NCBI RefSeq assembly: GCF_001640805.2
Contig: NC_066850.1
Span: forward strand, 12,649,329-12,713,328
Direction of reading: 5' to 3'
Source: Lates calcarifer
Lineage: Eukaryota; Chordata; Actinopteri; Centropomidae
Length of the DNA: 64,000 bases
Both the position numbers and the translations under genes were made by a program. The notes under the pieces are model-generated. The model was given only the letters and a program-made list of their open reading frames with translations. It made no database searches and was not told the DNA's origin. This document shows, piece after piece, positions 11,818 to 32,000 of this stretch. The stretch's first letter is position 1, and each line of letters begins with the position of its first letter.

Positions 11818-12369
11818 CGGACAGATGGATGGACGGCCTTGTCCGCCAATCACAGCAGACTCTGACCTGAAGCCCCGCCCTCCACCTGGTTATGGATTTT
11901 CCTCCTCATCTGGCCATTTCAGGAAGCTGTCCTCTTCCTCCTCCTCCCCCTCACCCTTCCTGTGAGTGTGTTTTTGTGTGAGAGAGAATAACTGTGGTCG
12001 TTTTCAATCATCACAAATAAGACTGAAAGACTGTGACGTCTGTCGTTACTGATGTGGAGTTTTGGTTGGTTTCTACTCAGAGTTTAATTCCAAAATGTGT
12101 CATTTCCTTTATTGAAACATGTTACACTCCATTATATTAAGATAACTGACATGAAAAGAGAAGTTAAAATTCATATATGTTGGCATTTTAACCCATCTGA
12201 GGAGCTTTGACCTTTGCTTTATTTCTCTCCCTGCTCAAAAATATAATTTAATATCAATGAAAAAATACATTCAGTCATGAAATTAGAGAGTAACATGGCA
12301 GCAATAAGTCACTGAAATCAGAGCCACTGAAGGGGAGATCAGAGATTTAGGCAGCGAATACAAAATAAA
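11818..12369 (+). other. rab3ip: rab3ip 3' UTR, with candidate poly(A) signal
   Basis: Follows the stop codon at 11815-11817. The first clear AATAAA is at 12364-12369, and further AATAAA matches occur near 12503, 12531 and 13163. The real cleavage site cannot be chosen from sequence alone. Confidence 0.4.
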
Positions 12370-12394
12370 GCCATTTAACTGGGACAAATGTTTT

Positions 12395-12900
12395 ACCTAC
12401 ACGAGGAAGAAGAAAATCAGGATTAAGTTGTAATTTTACAAGAAAATATATTTCAAGAATAATGTTGAAATATTGAGAATAGTTGTAATGAATATAAGCT
12501 TGTAATAAAAAAAAAACACTGACATTGTGAGAATAAAGTTACATATAAGATATTTAACATTGTTATAGTAAACAGGTGCGAAACACTGACATGTGCAACT
12601 TTATCCAACATTTTCATGATTTATTCTTTATTAATATGAATTTATTCTTAGATTATTATGATTTAATGCTCAGAATATTGACTTTTTTCTTGAGACTAAC
12701 TTTATTCTCATAAAAATGTCTTGTTAAAATATCTCATTAATTTTTCAAATATTTTACCTCCTACTTTGTCTCAATAATGAATTAACTCTCAAATTATTAT
12801 CATCATTTTTCTCCCCCCAAATTTTGACTTTCTCAAAATACTTTTTTCTTGTAAAATTACAAGTTACTTCAATTGTTTTCATGACTTGATCTTTATAATA
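12395..12900 (+). repeat. Degenerate AT-rich tandem repeat
   Basis: Units of roughly 30-40 bases keep repeating the theme 'GAATAAAGTTGTAATTTTAC ... AGAAAA' on one strand and its complement on the other half (CTTGTAAAATTACAAGTTAC near 12855). The arrangement looks like an old, partly inverted minisatellite. No coding potential. Confidence 0.45.
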
Positions 12901-14034
12901 AGATTAATTTGCAAAATATTATGACTTTCTTTCCAATTTTCCACCTTAAAACATTAATAACTATTCTAGAAATCTCTGTTTTCCTTCGTGGTGGCCCTGT
13001 CATTCTGTTTAAACTGAAACCTGGTATAGTGACACTAATATTTAAAGTTTCAAAGCTGAAAGTAGCTGTGATGAATCTTTGTTCAAAATTGTAGAGATGT
13101 CTGCTTCTGAGAAATAAGACGTATGCCAGTTAAAACAACGACCAAACAATCAGTTAATGTTTAATAAAGTGTTTATAAGCTTCTATTTAATTTTACTTTA
13201 TGTTGAAACCAGTGATGATGACAGCCTGTGAAATTGAGGTTTTTTTTACAGTGGGATGCAAAGATAATCAGAAAATCATAAGAAGAAACATGACACTAAA
13301 GCTTCATTCAGACTAGATTTATTTTCTGAATGGGACTTAAACATTAGAAATCTTGTTTCTGTATGCAGGAAAAAGAACATTTTATTTATAATTTCTTTAA
13401 GAGTTTATGATGTTATTTTGTTGCTGTTTGTTTGAGGCATTGGTGAAACTTCAGGACAGTTGGGTTAAAGGAAAAATTAAACACTACATTTCCATTTTCT
13501 GCTGTTAAAGACAAACTAGCAAATTGGGGAGAATTTTCCTTTAACAGCTCCTGGTGTTTCCAGCCTGCTGTATTTAATCAATCGGGAAATCTGTAGATAG
13601 TTAAGCTGTGTGTGAGTGTGTGTGTGTATGCCTGGTGTTCTGTAAACTTTATATATGTTAATTTAAACCTGACTCCACTCCTCTGCATCTCTCTCCCATT
13701 CAAAGTCAATGTCACTGTCCCAGTTTGGTTTAGTGCCTTTTCTCTCAGACACTCTGAAATAAAAACAGTAATACCTCTGGAAACCTGCTGCTCCGTGGAG
13801 TCTGTTCCCCACCTCAAACGCTGTAAAGAGAGAGGTCAAAGGTCAAGGGCTGTACAGTCAGCTCACACGCACTATAGCACATTTACACTTTAAATATTCT
13901 AATATCAAACAATATCAATGGGTAACTGCAGTTTTTTACCTCCAAGGATCCTACAGCCATGGAAAGATTTTTTTTTCTTGGTGGCTTTATGTCTCTTTTT
14001 TTGGAGTTGTTTGTGGTGGTCTTCGTCTCTTTGT

Positions 14035-14355
14035 AGTCTTTTACATAGATTTATGTCTCCTTGTGTTTATTTTGGATCCTTTTGGTCGCTTTGCATCTAT
14101 TTGTGTTAGTTCTGCATCTCTTTGTGGTCATTTGCATAGTTTGTGTCTCTTTTTTGCCAGTTTGCATAACATTGTGGTAGTTTTGCGTTTCTGTGTAGTC
14201 ATTTATGTAGCTTTGTGTCTGTCTTTGCTTACTTTGCATCACTTTTTGGTAGTTTTGTGTAGCTTTGTCTCTTTATGGTCACTGTGTCTCTTTTTAGACA
14301 TTTAAGTCTCTTTGAGGTTGCTTTGCATCTCCTCCAGTAGTTTTGAGTCTCCTTG
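14035..14355 (+). repeat. Degenerate minisatellite, TTTGTGTCTCTTTGTGGTC-like units
   Basis: Roughly 24-base imperfect units such as TTTGTGTTAGTTCTGCATCT and TTTGTGGTCATTTGCATAGT run through the block, and the theme reappears reversed at 14365-14450 (AGAGACATAAAGCTACGCAG). Shorter blocks of the same theme are at 44795-44965 and 61225-61345. Open frames across it on both strands are low-complexity artefacts. Confidence 0.6.
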
Positions 14356-14657
14356 TAAGAGACTTAAAGCAACTAAAAACAGAGACATAAAGCTACGCAG
14401 ACAAATCAACCATAAACAGATGTAAAGAGACAAAGCTACGCACACAACTGCAAAAACATAGTTTACTGTTTTCTGATTAGAGCATGTCTAACACATAATA
14501 CAGGCAGTGTGTGTTGTAGGGGTGTTACGATTCTCCAGATTCACCCCTCAGCTGGAGATTTCGATGTCAGAATGGTTATATCCCTGCTGTGCGTGATGCT
14601 TTTGTGACAAGTAATAAGCAACAGATAACTCAACTGTCTCAGAGAGCAGCAGTCAGT

Positions 14658-22483
<7,826 letters not shown>

Positions 22484-23214
22484 GCTGACAGACAGACCGA
22501 GCTGCAGGACAGGAGACAGGTTCAGATCAGTTTGTGTCTGGTTCTTACATTTCTGAGTGTAAGCGTACATTATTTCTCTTGTTTATGATTCAGGTTCACA
22601 GTAGAAAGTGGATTCACCATACTACAAAGACTAATTAAGGACTCAAAAACAAGTGTTAAAGACTTGTTGGAAAGCTGTAGGGGGCTCAAGCTCCTTGCCC
22701 TAAAAATAATAGGCATAAAGAACAGTACTCTGGTTAACAGATACAAGAATTCAACAACAACATTTTTATCAAGAAAATCCAGATGGCAGCTCCCAAACAT
22801 TCATAATTCCTCCGTATTCTAGGTTAAATAAAACCCTCTTTTTTAATGTGGCTACAATCAATTAACAAGTGATCTTTTAATGATGAGAATGAACAGTAGG
22901 GATTATTACAGAAAGTAACACCTGTTTCATTGTTCATATGGGCACCTGACCCCTGTTTTAAGACTTGAAAAACTGTGAACCTCTTCCTTACCAGTTTTTC
23001 AGGCGATTTAAGTAAAAGAGTTGGGTGGTGCTTTAAATCCAACGTTCTTAAAACATGTTTAGACCCTCAGGTAAAAATGTGATCTCGCTGACTTTGACTG
23101 TGGCAGGCTGGTCAGAGTATTACAGAGTATAACTGCTGATCTCCTGGGATTTTCACACACAAACAGTCCCTAGAGTTTCCTCAGAATGGTGTCAAAATAC
23201 AAAAACAAACAAAC

Positions 23215-23915
23215 AAAAAAACCATCTAGTGAGCAGCAGTTCGGTGGACAAACACACCTTGTTGATGAGAGAGGTCAGAGGTCAATGACCACACTGTTCA
23301 GTCTGATGGAGAGGCTACAGTGACTCAGCTCAACTGTGGTGAGCTGAAAATAATCTTACAACCACAGAAAACCACATCAGGTTCCACTCCTGTCCACAAA
23401 CAGTTGAGGACTGGAAAACATAGCCTGGTCCCATGAATCTGGATTTAGGGTCAACAGCATGAGTCCATGGACCCAACTGCTGGTGGTGCTGTAATGGCTT
23501 GGGGAATGTTTTCTTGGCCAAATTCAAGTTGTGATTTGAATGTCAGAGTATTGTTGCTAACTGCTAACTCAGTTTACCATCTTCTAACCGCTACCTCCAG
23601 CATGAAAGACACAAAAGTCGTCTCAAACTGGTTTCATAGACATGACAGTGAGTTCGGTGAACTTCAGTGGCTTCTCCAGTCACCAGATCTGGGTCCAGTA
23701 GAACACCTCTGGGATGTGGTAGAACAGGAGACTGGCAGCATGAATGTGCAGCTGGCAAATCAGCAGAAACAACACGGACCACAATCTAGTGGAAACATAT
23801 GCCGCCAAGAACTGAGGCTGTTTTTACAGCAAACCAATGATGAAGCAAAGGGACTGAAGGGAGGCCCTACCCTTCATTAGTGAGGTGTTCCCCTAATTAA
23901 CTGGTGATCATGATT
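23215..23915 (+). mobile_element. Degenerate Tc1/mariner transposon
   Basis: A transposase relic is readable in broken frames. The longest intact piece (23467-23880) contains GGAVMAWGMFSW, VVSNWFHRHDSEFGELQW, a [18 protein letters not shown] block equivalent to the Tc1 PPQSPDLNPIEHLWD signature with its DDE glutamate region, and GGPTLH near the end. Upstream text from about 23215 matches the same family but has frame breaks. A decayed end resembling AGGTGTTCC follows at 23881-23910. The same family, reversed, is at 29482-30102. Clearly inactive. Confidence 0.8.
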
Positions 23916-24865
23916 ACCGGTATTATTCTTAAGATGCACTTGATAATTTGGTGTCCTCCACATCTCTTTTACATTTAAGAAACATATACAACCTATAGTA
24001 GTTCAAAACAGATCCTGGGTTCGAATCCTGGTTGGTTATTTATTCCTTATAAGGATAATTTCCTACTGTACATGGTTTTGAGTGGAAAGTTTTGAAATGC
24101 AATGTTTGTGAAGATGAGTGAACAGTTTGTATTGTATCTGGAGTGTAAGGAAATAGAGCATCATTTCAAGAATTTCATCTCAGCGTTAAAAGGCCTATCA
24201 GAAGGCAGCGCGTGTCTGTGTTACAGTTCATTTAAGCTGCATTGATGCAAAACTCACTTAACACACCGACCACAAAACCACACACTAACCCAGCAGAACA
24301 TTATACATCTCCATCTTTGGGAAGCTGTGTTTTAGCATCAATACAATACAACTAACGCACTGAGAACACACACAACACTAAAGGCTTTTGCTTTTGCTTT
24401 TTCTGTGTGCAGGTCAAAGCAGTTTGGAAATAAGTTGTGTCATGCGTGTAGTAAACGCACCAGTATCCAAACACTATGGATGTATGATGGTGTATTTCAA
24501 ACATGTGAAGTTGTGACTATCACCAGTTCACATGGGCGTGTTTCCTGAATGGCTGACACAATGCACAAGATCTGTGTAGTTCAGGTGAAACGTGTGATAA
24601 CCATATGTTGACATATATGTGTATTTTACATTAACTGGTGAGGTTAAACCTCACAGACACACAGGTGGGCTACTATATCTATATACTACAGTTAAACCGC
24701 ACACCGTGTAAAGATATTATAAATAATTACAGTGCACTCTATAAATTAGATAATACAATTAAAATAATACCTTTAACTATATTTAACCTTTAACTATATA
24801 TAACATTTTCTCAGATGTGACTTGAGGATATAGAGGTCTTTAAGCATTCAACCAGTTTAATTATA

Positions 24866-24869
<4 letters not shown>

Positions 24870-24903
<34 letters not shown>
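24870..24903. repeat. (AT)n microsatellite
   Basis: A pure alternating TA run of about 34 bases flanked by AT-rich sequence. Confidence 0.9.
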
Positions 24904-24906
<3 letters not shown>

Positions 24907-25229
24907 AACAAACACTGCCTAAAACCTGAATGGAGAAGAGGAATACAATTATCCTTATTGAGTGTGGTATTTACGCCAATGTGAACACATGTAAGCAATA
25001 TTTATTTGCATAGCTGTGCCCTGTTGTATGCAAGTCAACTCACCACCAGTTATCTCCGGAGCCATCACGAGTTATCGCTGTTCCCTTTAACCTACTCAGA
25101 CAGCAAAGTGGGCTATGTAAGTTTAACACGAGTGTATTTTTGTCTCTTCAGAAGCGGGATAAAAGGGGCTTATTCTTCTCGAGCAATCACATTAACTAAT
25201 ACGAATATATTCCGATGAGTATCAAGCTA

Positions 25230-25350
25230 ATAAGACGAAGTCGTTGCTCGGCTGAAGCTCCTTGTAAAAATCACCGGAGGGGAAGGAAGGATGGAGGCAT
25301 TTCGTTGATGGACCGACTTCCGTAAACAAACCGCTGGAAGTTCTTAAAGG
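25230..25350 (-). promoter_or_regulatory. tmem19: Putative tmem19 promoter / first noncoding exon
   Basis: On the minus strand the block carries ACGGAAGTCGG, an ETS-type core promoter motif, near 25315-25325, in locally higher GC. A possible donor follows (CTCCG|GTGATT, weak). It lies upstream of the acceptor at 22501 that leads into the start-codon exon. Inferred from motif and position only. Confidence 0.3.
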
Positions 25351-26267
25351 GACAGTGCCCTTTTCTTCTTTTTCAGTAACGCACGCTTCTCAAAACTCAT
25401 TACAGTTGTGGAAAGTAACAGAATAAGAGCCATCTTTTTGGTTTTGTGTACCTATGTGGTCATTTTGCGGTTATGGTTAATGGGTGAGGGGCTAAAACTC
25501 AACCCTTATCTTTATACATACAGTAAAGACTCCCTGGAGTGTTGTTAGAAATGTTAAAATATACTTACTCACAAGAAAACGTTTATTCTTAAAGCCCCAC
25601 ATATTGGTAAATTTGCAGCTACTTATGCACTCTTCAACTCTAATCTGCTAAATTATCCATACAGACTGATTACAGGGAAAATGTTTTACCACTTAAGTAT
25701 TGAGGGAAATATTGTATATTGCTATGCCTTGTTTAATTCCTACACTTCTGGTGATCCGCACAGAGTTTAAAGCTGTGCACAAGATGCTGCCTGTAATCTG
25801 CAATCACATGGGAAACATATTTCTTCCAGAGAGCAGAGAAACCAGCAGAGCACAAATGAGGCTCTGTCTAAGACTGTCTCCACAGTTGTCCTCTTCCACA
25901 TTCCAGCGGGAGCATCTAATCACATCAATGCTGAGTTTTTAAACAAATGCCCCCTGCATCACTGTGTGCTCTCCTCTGTGTATAAGGCATAAACATGAAA
26001 AAGGAAAAGTGCCATGCTGCTATCATTCATGGTGCCCAGAGGATGAAACTTTGGTGAGCCCCTGACCTTTCCTCTAGCATCACCCACAGGTCATAGTTAT
26101 CATTATCCTGTGAAATATCTTAACTTGGCCCAGAATTTTGTACACAGATGTTCATGGTTCTCAGATGAATGAATCTTAATACTTTGGTGATACTTTGGTA
26201 CCAACAACCATGTGTCTGGGGCTGCACCTGACATTACAGATGAGTATGTTGATAATTTTTTGATTAG

Positions 26268-26565
26268 GGTGGCACGGTGGTGCAGTGGTCAGCACAGTCA
26301 CCTCACAGCAAGAAGGTTCTGCATTCAAACCCTGGTTGGCCTGGGGGTGTTCTATGTGGAGTTACATGTTCTCCTTGTGCCTGTGTGGGTTCTCTCCAGG
26401 TACTCCAGCTTCTTCCCACAGTACAAAGACATGCAGGCTAATTGATGACTCTAAATTGCCTGCAGGTGTGAATGTGAGTGTAAATGGTTGTTTGTCTCTA
26501 TATGTTTTGGCCCTGTGATGGACTGGTGATCTGTCCAGGGTGTAAACCACCTCTCGCCTATAAAA
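26268..26565 (+). repeat. tRNA-headed short interspersed element (SINE-like)
   Basis: Begins GGTGGCACGGTGGTGCAGTG, giving a pol III A-box-like start (TGGTGCAGTGGTCAGCAC) and a B-box-like segment (TTCAAACCCTGG). It continues with GGGTTCTCTCCAGGTACTCC and ends in CTGTCCAGGGTGTAAACC. This text is one of the most frequent dispersed repeats in teleosts. The open frames it carries are not genes. Confidence 0.75.
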
Positions 26566-28427
26566 TGTCACAAAATAGTGGGAAATGGTAATCGCAAAAC
26601 CAGAGTGACAATAACCCAAATCAAATTACATTCAATTTGCAATGTAATACTCAACAATCTTTCATATTTACATTACATTGGCATTTTGGATGACATGGAT
26701 GACTGGATGAACTATGTAGTGACATTCGTGGTTTCAAGAAGATGAATCTGACTAGTTATCCCTTGGCTTCCTCTAGTGGCACAATGATATTTCCTGTGGT
26801 TAGTAAAATATCTCAACATGTACTGGATGCATTCTCCACCTATGACATTCCCATCCACCTCAGTTGTACTTTGTACATTAACAACATTATATATGCTAAA
26901 CATCTGCATGTTAGCATGTTGATGTTAACATTTAGCTCAAAATACCGCTGTGCCTAAACAGAATCTCACAGAGTCGCCAGCATGGCTGTATATCTTAGTA
27001 TTAAAGATTTTCTCTCTAAAATGTGCAAATTGCCTTAGAAAATAAAATAAAATGTTTTTTAAAGAAATAGTCTGCTTCATATGGATTTTCAGGCAATTTT
27101 TATACAGTAATATATCAAAAATTGCTCCATTTGAAATTACAGGAAAACACTTCACCACAATTTAAAGTGTGTTCACAGCTCAGGCTATATCAGGCTTAAT
27201 GTGTGAAACTGAAGCACAAGACTTGAATCTGATGAGAGGATGCGAGCACAAAATAAATACTGGTGAAGATCATACAGCGTCAATGGAACGCACTGATATA
27301 TACTCTGTACACTGTGTTGATTTGATCTCATGATGATTTGCGATAATGTTTGTAAAAACACAATATGTGATCCAAACCAAAAATAAAACCTCAAGATTCA
27401 AACTTGTTATCGCTCTCAAACTGAATGACTTCATTGTCTTTTATTGACTTTGTTTTTTGATATACACAGTTAAGCAGTAGATAGCAACTAAATCTGTTAT
27501 TAGTGACTCCTTGAAAACTCAAAAGAATTTGCAGATTTTACAGCATTAACTCAAGCTCTAATTACATTTTCCAGCAGGTGTTTTTGAACTTGTCAACCAA
27601 CTGTACACAGATACAACTCAAATATTAAAAATAAGACATGAACCTTGCTTGTTCGTGCACTAAAAAAGAGGACACTGACTGAAGTTATGGCTGAATTCAA
27701 AGCCTACACTATTTACATCTGTCGTGAAATTCTTGACATTACGCTGAGGTTTTCCCTTGTGCCCTGACCTGCAGGGTGTAACAAATGCCTTACTCGAAGG
27801 CACATTACACACTATGGTTAAACACCAAAACCGGCAGCCATGGTGGTGATTAAAATACCAGAAGTCTGTTCTGGCCTAATAACATTAGTAATTATTGAAA
27901 TTACTGCAAACCATGAACACACACACACACACACATACACAGGCACACAGAAGAGAGTGAAAGATGATGTCACCTACCGAGCAGGGAGGAGCAGAGGAGG
28001 ATGAGAGGAAATGTGGTTTGGCTAATTTTGAAGCAGCTGGCACTTTTTAAGGGAGGCAGAGATCCACCCCTGGAGAGAGAGACAAGGAGAGAGAAAGAGA
28101 GAGAGTTTTGTTAGTATGCACATATAAAGACTCATGGGAAGTGTAGTTATTGAAGGATACCTGTCAAATCTCATTGGTTTTGCCGGAAATTGCAAATTTG
28201 GTATTTTGACATGATGACTGTGCTAAATAAAAAGTCAAAGTGATCATCAAAGTTAACACGTCATCCTAAACATTAACAGGTGTACCAAATTCATGGTAAT
28301 CTATCCTGTAGTAATTGAGACTTCACCAAAAATGTGTGCAGAAATATATAAAGTTATACTTACATTTATAAATGTATACATGAATATGTACAGTACATGC
28401 TGAAAATGTACACACAACTGTACTATG

Positions 28428-28545
28428 TGATGGCCCTGCGATCTGTCCAGGGTGTACCCCGCCTCTCGGCCAGTGTCAGCTGGGATAGGCTACAGCCCTC
28501 CCGCCACCCTTAACGGATCAGCGGTGTAGATAATGAATAAAATGT
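28428..28545 (+). repeat. 3' fragment of the same SINE-like repeat
   Basis: GATCTGTCCAGGGTGTACCC, then CAGCTGGGATAGGCTACAGC and GATAATGAATAA, correspond to the 3' part of the family seen at 26268. The 5' tRNA-like head is missing, as expected for a truncated insertion. Confidence 0.7.
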
Positions 28546-28689
28546 ACTGTGTGTACTCTTTCACCTTCTTTAACAAATCCATCAATCTGAGTACACACAT
28601 ACAAACTGAAATATAGTCTCACTCCTCTCTCAACACATATTAACAAATAATATCCCACAATAATACTCTCATACATCGGTTTCTAACGT

Positions 28690-29027
28690 CAAACTTGTGT
28701 AGTTTGAAACTCCCGACTCTCCGTAGTGTTTACATCCAGTGCAGCCAATATGGCGTCAGACGGTTGGCTAATTAGCTGGATACAGACACTTTTGTAAAGT
28801 TATTGTCATTTAAAGCAGATATCTAAGGTATTTGATGGTATCAGCGTGAAGGGCTACGATTAAGAATGCTGCCAAGTTGTTTTAAAGTCTGTAAATTGTT
28901 TGTATTTCGGTTGGATGTGATGTTATCTTACCTAGACGTCAGACTGTCACTGTGCTAACACGGTCAGCTAGCAGTTAGCTTGCTCGGACCAGGCAGCTGC
29001 TCCGTTTGCGGGAGTATCTCTGGAGCC
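28690..29027 (+). promoter_or_regulatory. kics2: Putative kics2 promoter and 5' UTR
   Basis: Immediately upstream of the kics2 start codon. It includes GCCAATATGGCGTCAGACGG near 28743, which overlaps a CCAAT box and a YY1-like ATGGCG core, without a TATA box. Base composition shifts to higher GC towards 29000. The transcription start cannot be placed precisely. Confidence 0.4.
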
Positions 29028-32000
29028 ATGACGGAGGCGGAGGAGCTGCGGCCCGTTCCCCGGGAGCGGGCCATCCTGGAAAGCTTCTTCACTCAGCTGG
29101 GCATGTTTTCTTTCGACCGAGCCAAGGACTACGTGGAGAAGGAGAAGGACAGCAGCAAGAGCGCCGGGGCCATCTGGGCCGCTCTGCTGGCTGCCCTGGC
29201 TCACCTGGCCGCCGCGGAGAAGGCGTATCACAACATGACATTCCTCGGACAGAAAATGGGTAACATTCAAATGCTTCACCAGGAGGGTGAAACAAGTGTT
29301 TGTCAAAGTCTGAAACAGCTTACACTTTATTGTGCTAAAATGTCACCACACAGCGTTACAACTACATTATACTGCGTTACAGACTACTCATAAATGTCAA
29401 AGGGAGACTTATAATAAAATGTTAGTTGTACTGTTGTGCAAATAATAAAAGTTAAACTGCTTATTTTCTTAACCTGGACATGTGTTCACAAAGTACTTTA
29501 TTAGGAACACCATACTAATACAGATTGATTCTGACTCTGCGTCCCCACAGTCTCAGTTCTTCTTGTCATTGATTCCACAAGAAGTTGGAAACTTTCCTTT
29601 AAGCTTCTGCTCCCTGTTGACATGACTGCATCACATAATCTCTTCTATTTGTCAGCTGCACAGTCATGCTGCCAACCTCCTGTTCTACCACATCCCAAAG
29701 ATGTCCTATTGGATTCTGCTCTGGTGACCAGGGAGGTCACTGAAGTTCACTGAACTCAATGGAAGATGGTAAACTGTGGCCATAAAGGGATGAACGTGGC
29801 CAACAACAATACTCAGATAGGCTGTGGCATTCAAACCATTATTGATTGATATGAAGGGGGTCCAAAGCGAGTCAAGAAAACATTCCCCACACCATTACGC
29901 CACCAGCAGCAGCCTGGACTGGGTCCAATCATGCCACGGTCACTGAGATCACATTTTTCCTCCATTCTGATTTTTCATGTGAACATTAATTGAAACCCCT
30001 GGTTTGTATCTGCATGCTTTCATGCACTACTTTGCTACAACATGATTGGCTTATTTGAAAGCTGCATGAATGGTGTTCCTTATAAAGTGCTTGGTGAGTG
30101 TACTCAAAGCATGCAAACAGCTACAGTTTTCCAACACCAGATGGCGCTGTAGCACATGAATGATAAAACCATTATCTTTTGGTGACCCACAGTCTAGAAC
30201 CAAAGCCTGATTTCTACTCCTAAGCAGCATGTTTCTTTTCCTCTCTCTCTGCAGGCGGCCAGTCCTTCTTCAGCCGTAAAGACTCCATCCGCACCATCTA
30301 CACCTCCCTCTACAACGAGCTCAGGAAAGTGGTGACGATGGGGCGCCACAGCCAGCCAGGCTCCACCTCCTACCTGGAGGACCTGCTGTCTCACCTGTCG
30401 GAGCAGCTCTGCCACTTCACCCAGGCCCGCATGGAGATGGCTGACTTGTATGAGAAAATGCACTCACTGGGCAGCCAGAAGAGCATCAACTCAGATGAGC
30501 TGGTCACCACGCTGGAGGCCGTCCTGCAGAAATACAGCTCCAAGTGTGTATCTGGAGAGTAATACAGTACATTTAAATAAGTTCTGTAAATAAGGCACTT
30601 GTATTTATAGTGCTACTCCACTATATTTCAGAGGGAAATATTATACTTTCTCTTCATTACAGTCATTTAACACCTGCACTTATTGGTGATTTGGCAGATG
30701 AAGGTTTTACATTCAAAATATATGATTGTTCAGGGAACAAAACAGTGTATATTCCTCATTAACCCCAGCTTCTGGAGCAGGTTCTAATTCTTTTTAACTG
30801 ATCTACAGTTCAGCATTACTCTTGAACTTGCTGGATCTGATTCCAGCAGTTTAAGCTGCTGACTGTCACTCAGTTAGAGGGAGATCGTACCTGCTCACCA
30901 CAGTTACACAGAGCAGGAGCAGGTGTTCAGGGAGCAGAGTGGGAATGACAGAGACTCCGTTCTCCCTGTTACAAGTCAGTGAACCATCACAGTGATTCTG
31001 AAGCTGATGTTTTAACGTTAAATAGTCACATCATATTGCCTTTAAGAAGCATTTCTTCTGCATAATGAGCACTTTTCATTACTTGCTTTTACATTTTGCT
31101 GATAATACATCAGTGTTTTTAGATTTTGACTGCAGGGCTTTTGTAATGACGTATTTTTACAGTGCAATGTCACAACTTTTACTTAAATAGGGGCTCTGAA
31201 CATTTCATCCACCCCAGATGCCTGGTTTGGCCTGGATTATGAAAAACACAAAGAAATTAGTGAGGTATAAGAAAGTAAAGGGGAGAGTGACATATTCGGG
31301 TTAGGGAGGAAAACTTTTTGCTTAATCCAGCAAATGCAGGATCCTAACTTTTTCCCCAGAGACGTGTCAGCGAAACCGAGTCCTGCAGCCGTAGCAGGAA
31401 CACAAACTGCACGGTTGAGCTGTTGACTGAGCTGCAGCAGGTCGCACTGTGACACACCACACATCACTAATTTGACCGTGCACTGAGGGGTGAAAGTGAT
31501 GTTCTCATCAACAGACCTGGAGAAATAAATGGACGCCAAATGTGTGTTTGTGTGCGTAAGATGAGCTGACACTTTAATGCTAATGTATTCTCAGCACAGC
31601 GAAGAGACAGCTGTTTTCAGGTCACTACAAATTAGGCCAGCTACTGTCTTTGCATTTGTTTGCCTGTTTAATGACTAACTCTCCTCCTCCTCCTCCTCCT
31701 CCTCCTCCTCCTCCTCCTCCCACCTTCAGGTTTCACCACCCCATCCTGGGCCGTGTGGAGGAGGGCTTCCAGACCGAGGTGGACGTAGTGACCCAGTTAC
31801 TGCGCTGCCAGGCCCAGGTGTCAGAGTGGCATTTCCTGCCCGCTCTACTCAGCCTGCATGGTGCCAACTCCAAGCTCACTGCCTGGGGCCAGCTCTTCCA
31901 GCGGCAGAAAGAGACCCGCAAGCATCTGTTCGGAGGTCAGTCCCAGAAGGCCGTGCAGCCTCCACACCTGTACTTGTGGCTACAGCGTTTCCAGGCGGCG

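Larger units (their letters stand above)
22501..25229 (-). other. tmem19: tmem19 5' UTR intron
   Basis: Lies between the acceptor upstream of the start codon and the presumed first exon near 25.3 kb. It contains a degenerate Tc1/mariner copy (23215-23915), a tRNA B-box-like GGTTCGAATCC near 24018, and an (AT)n run at 24870-24903. No coding exon is supported. Confidence 0.4.

Noticed and set aside
24014..24035. tRNA B-box-like GGGTTCGAATCCTGG
   Set aside because: No A box, anticodon arm or acceptor stem around it; probably a SINE scrap.
26212..26518. Two 77-residue frames on +
   Set aside because: They fall inside the tRNA-headed SINE-like repeat.
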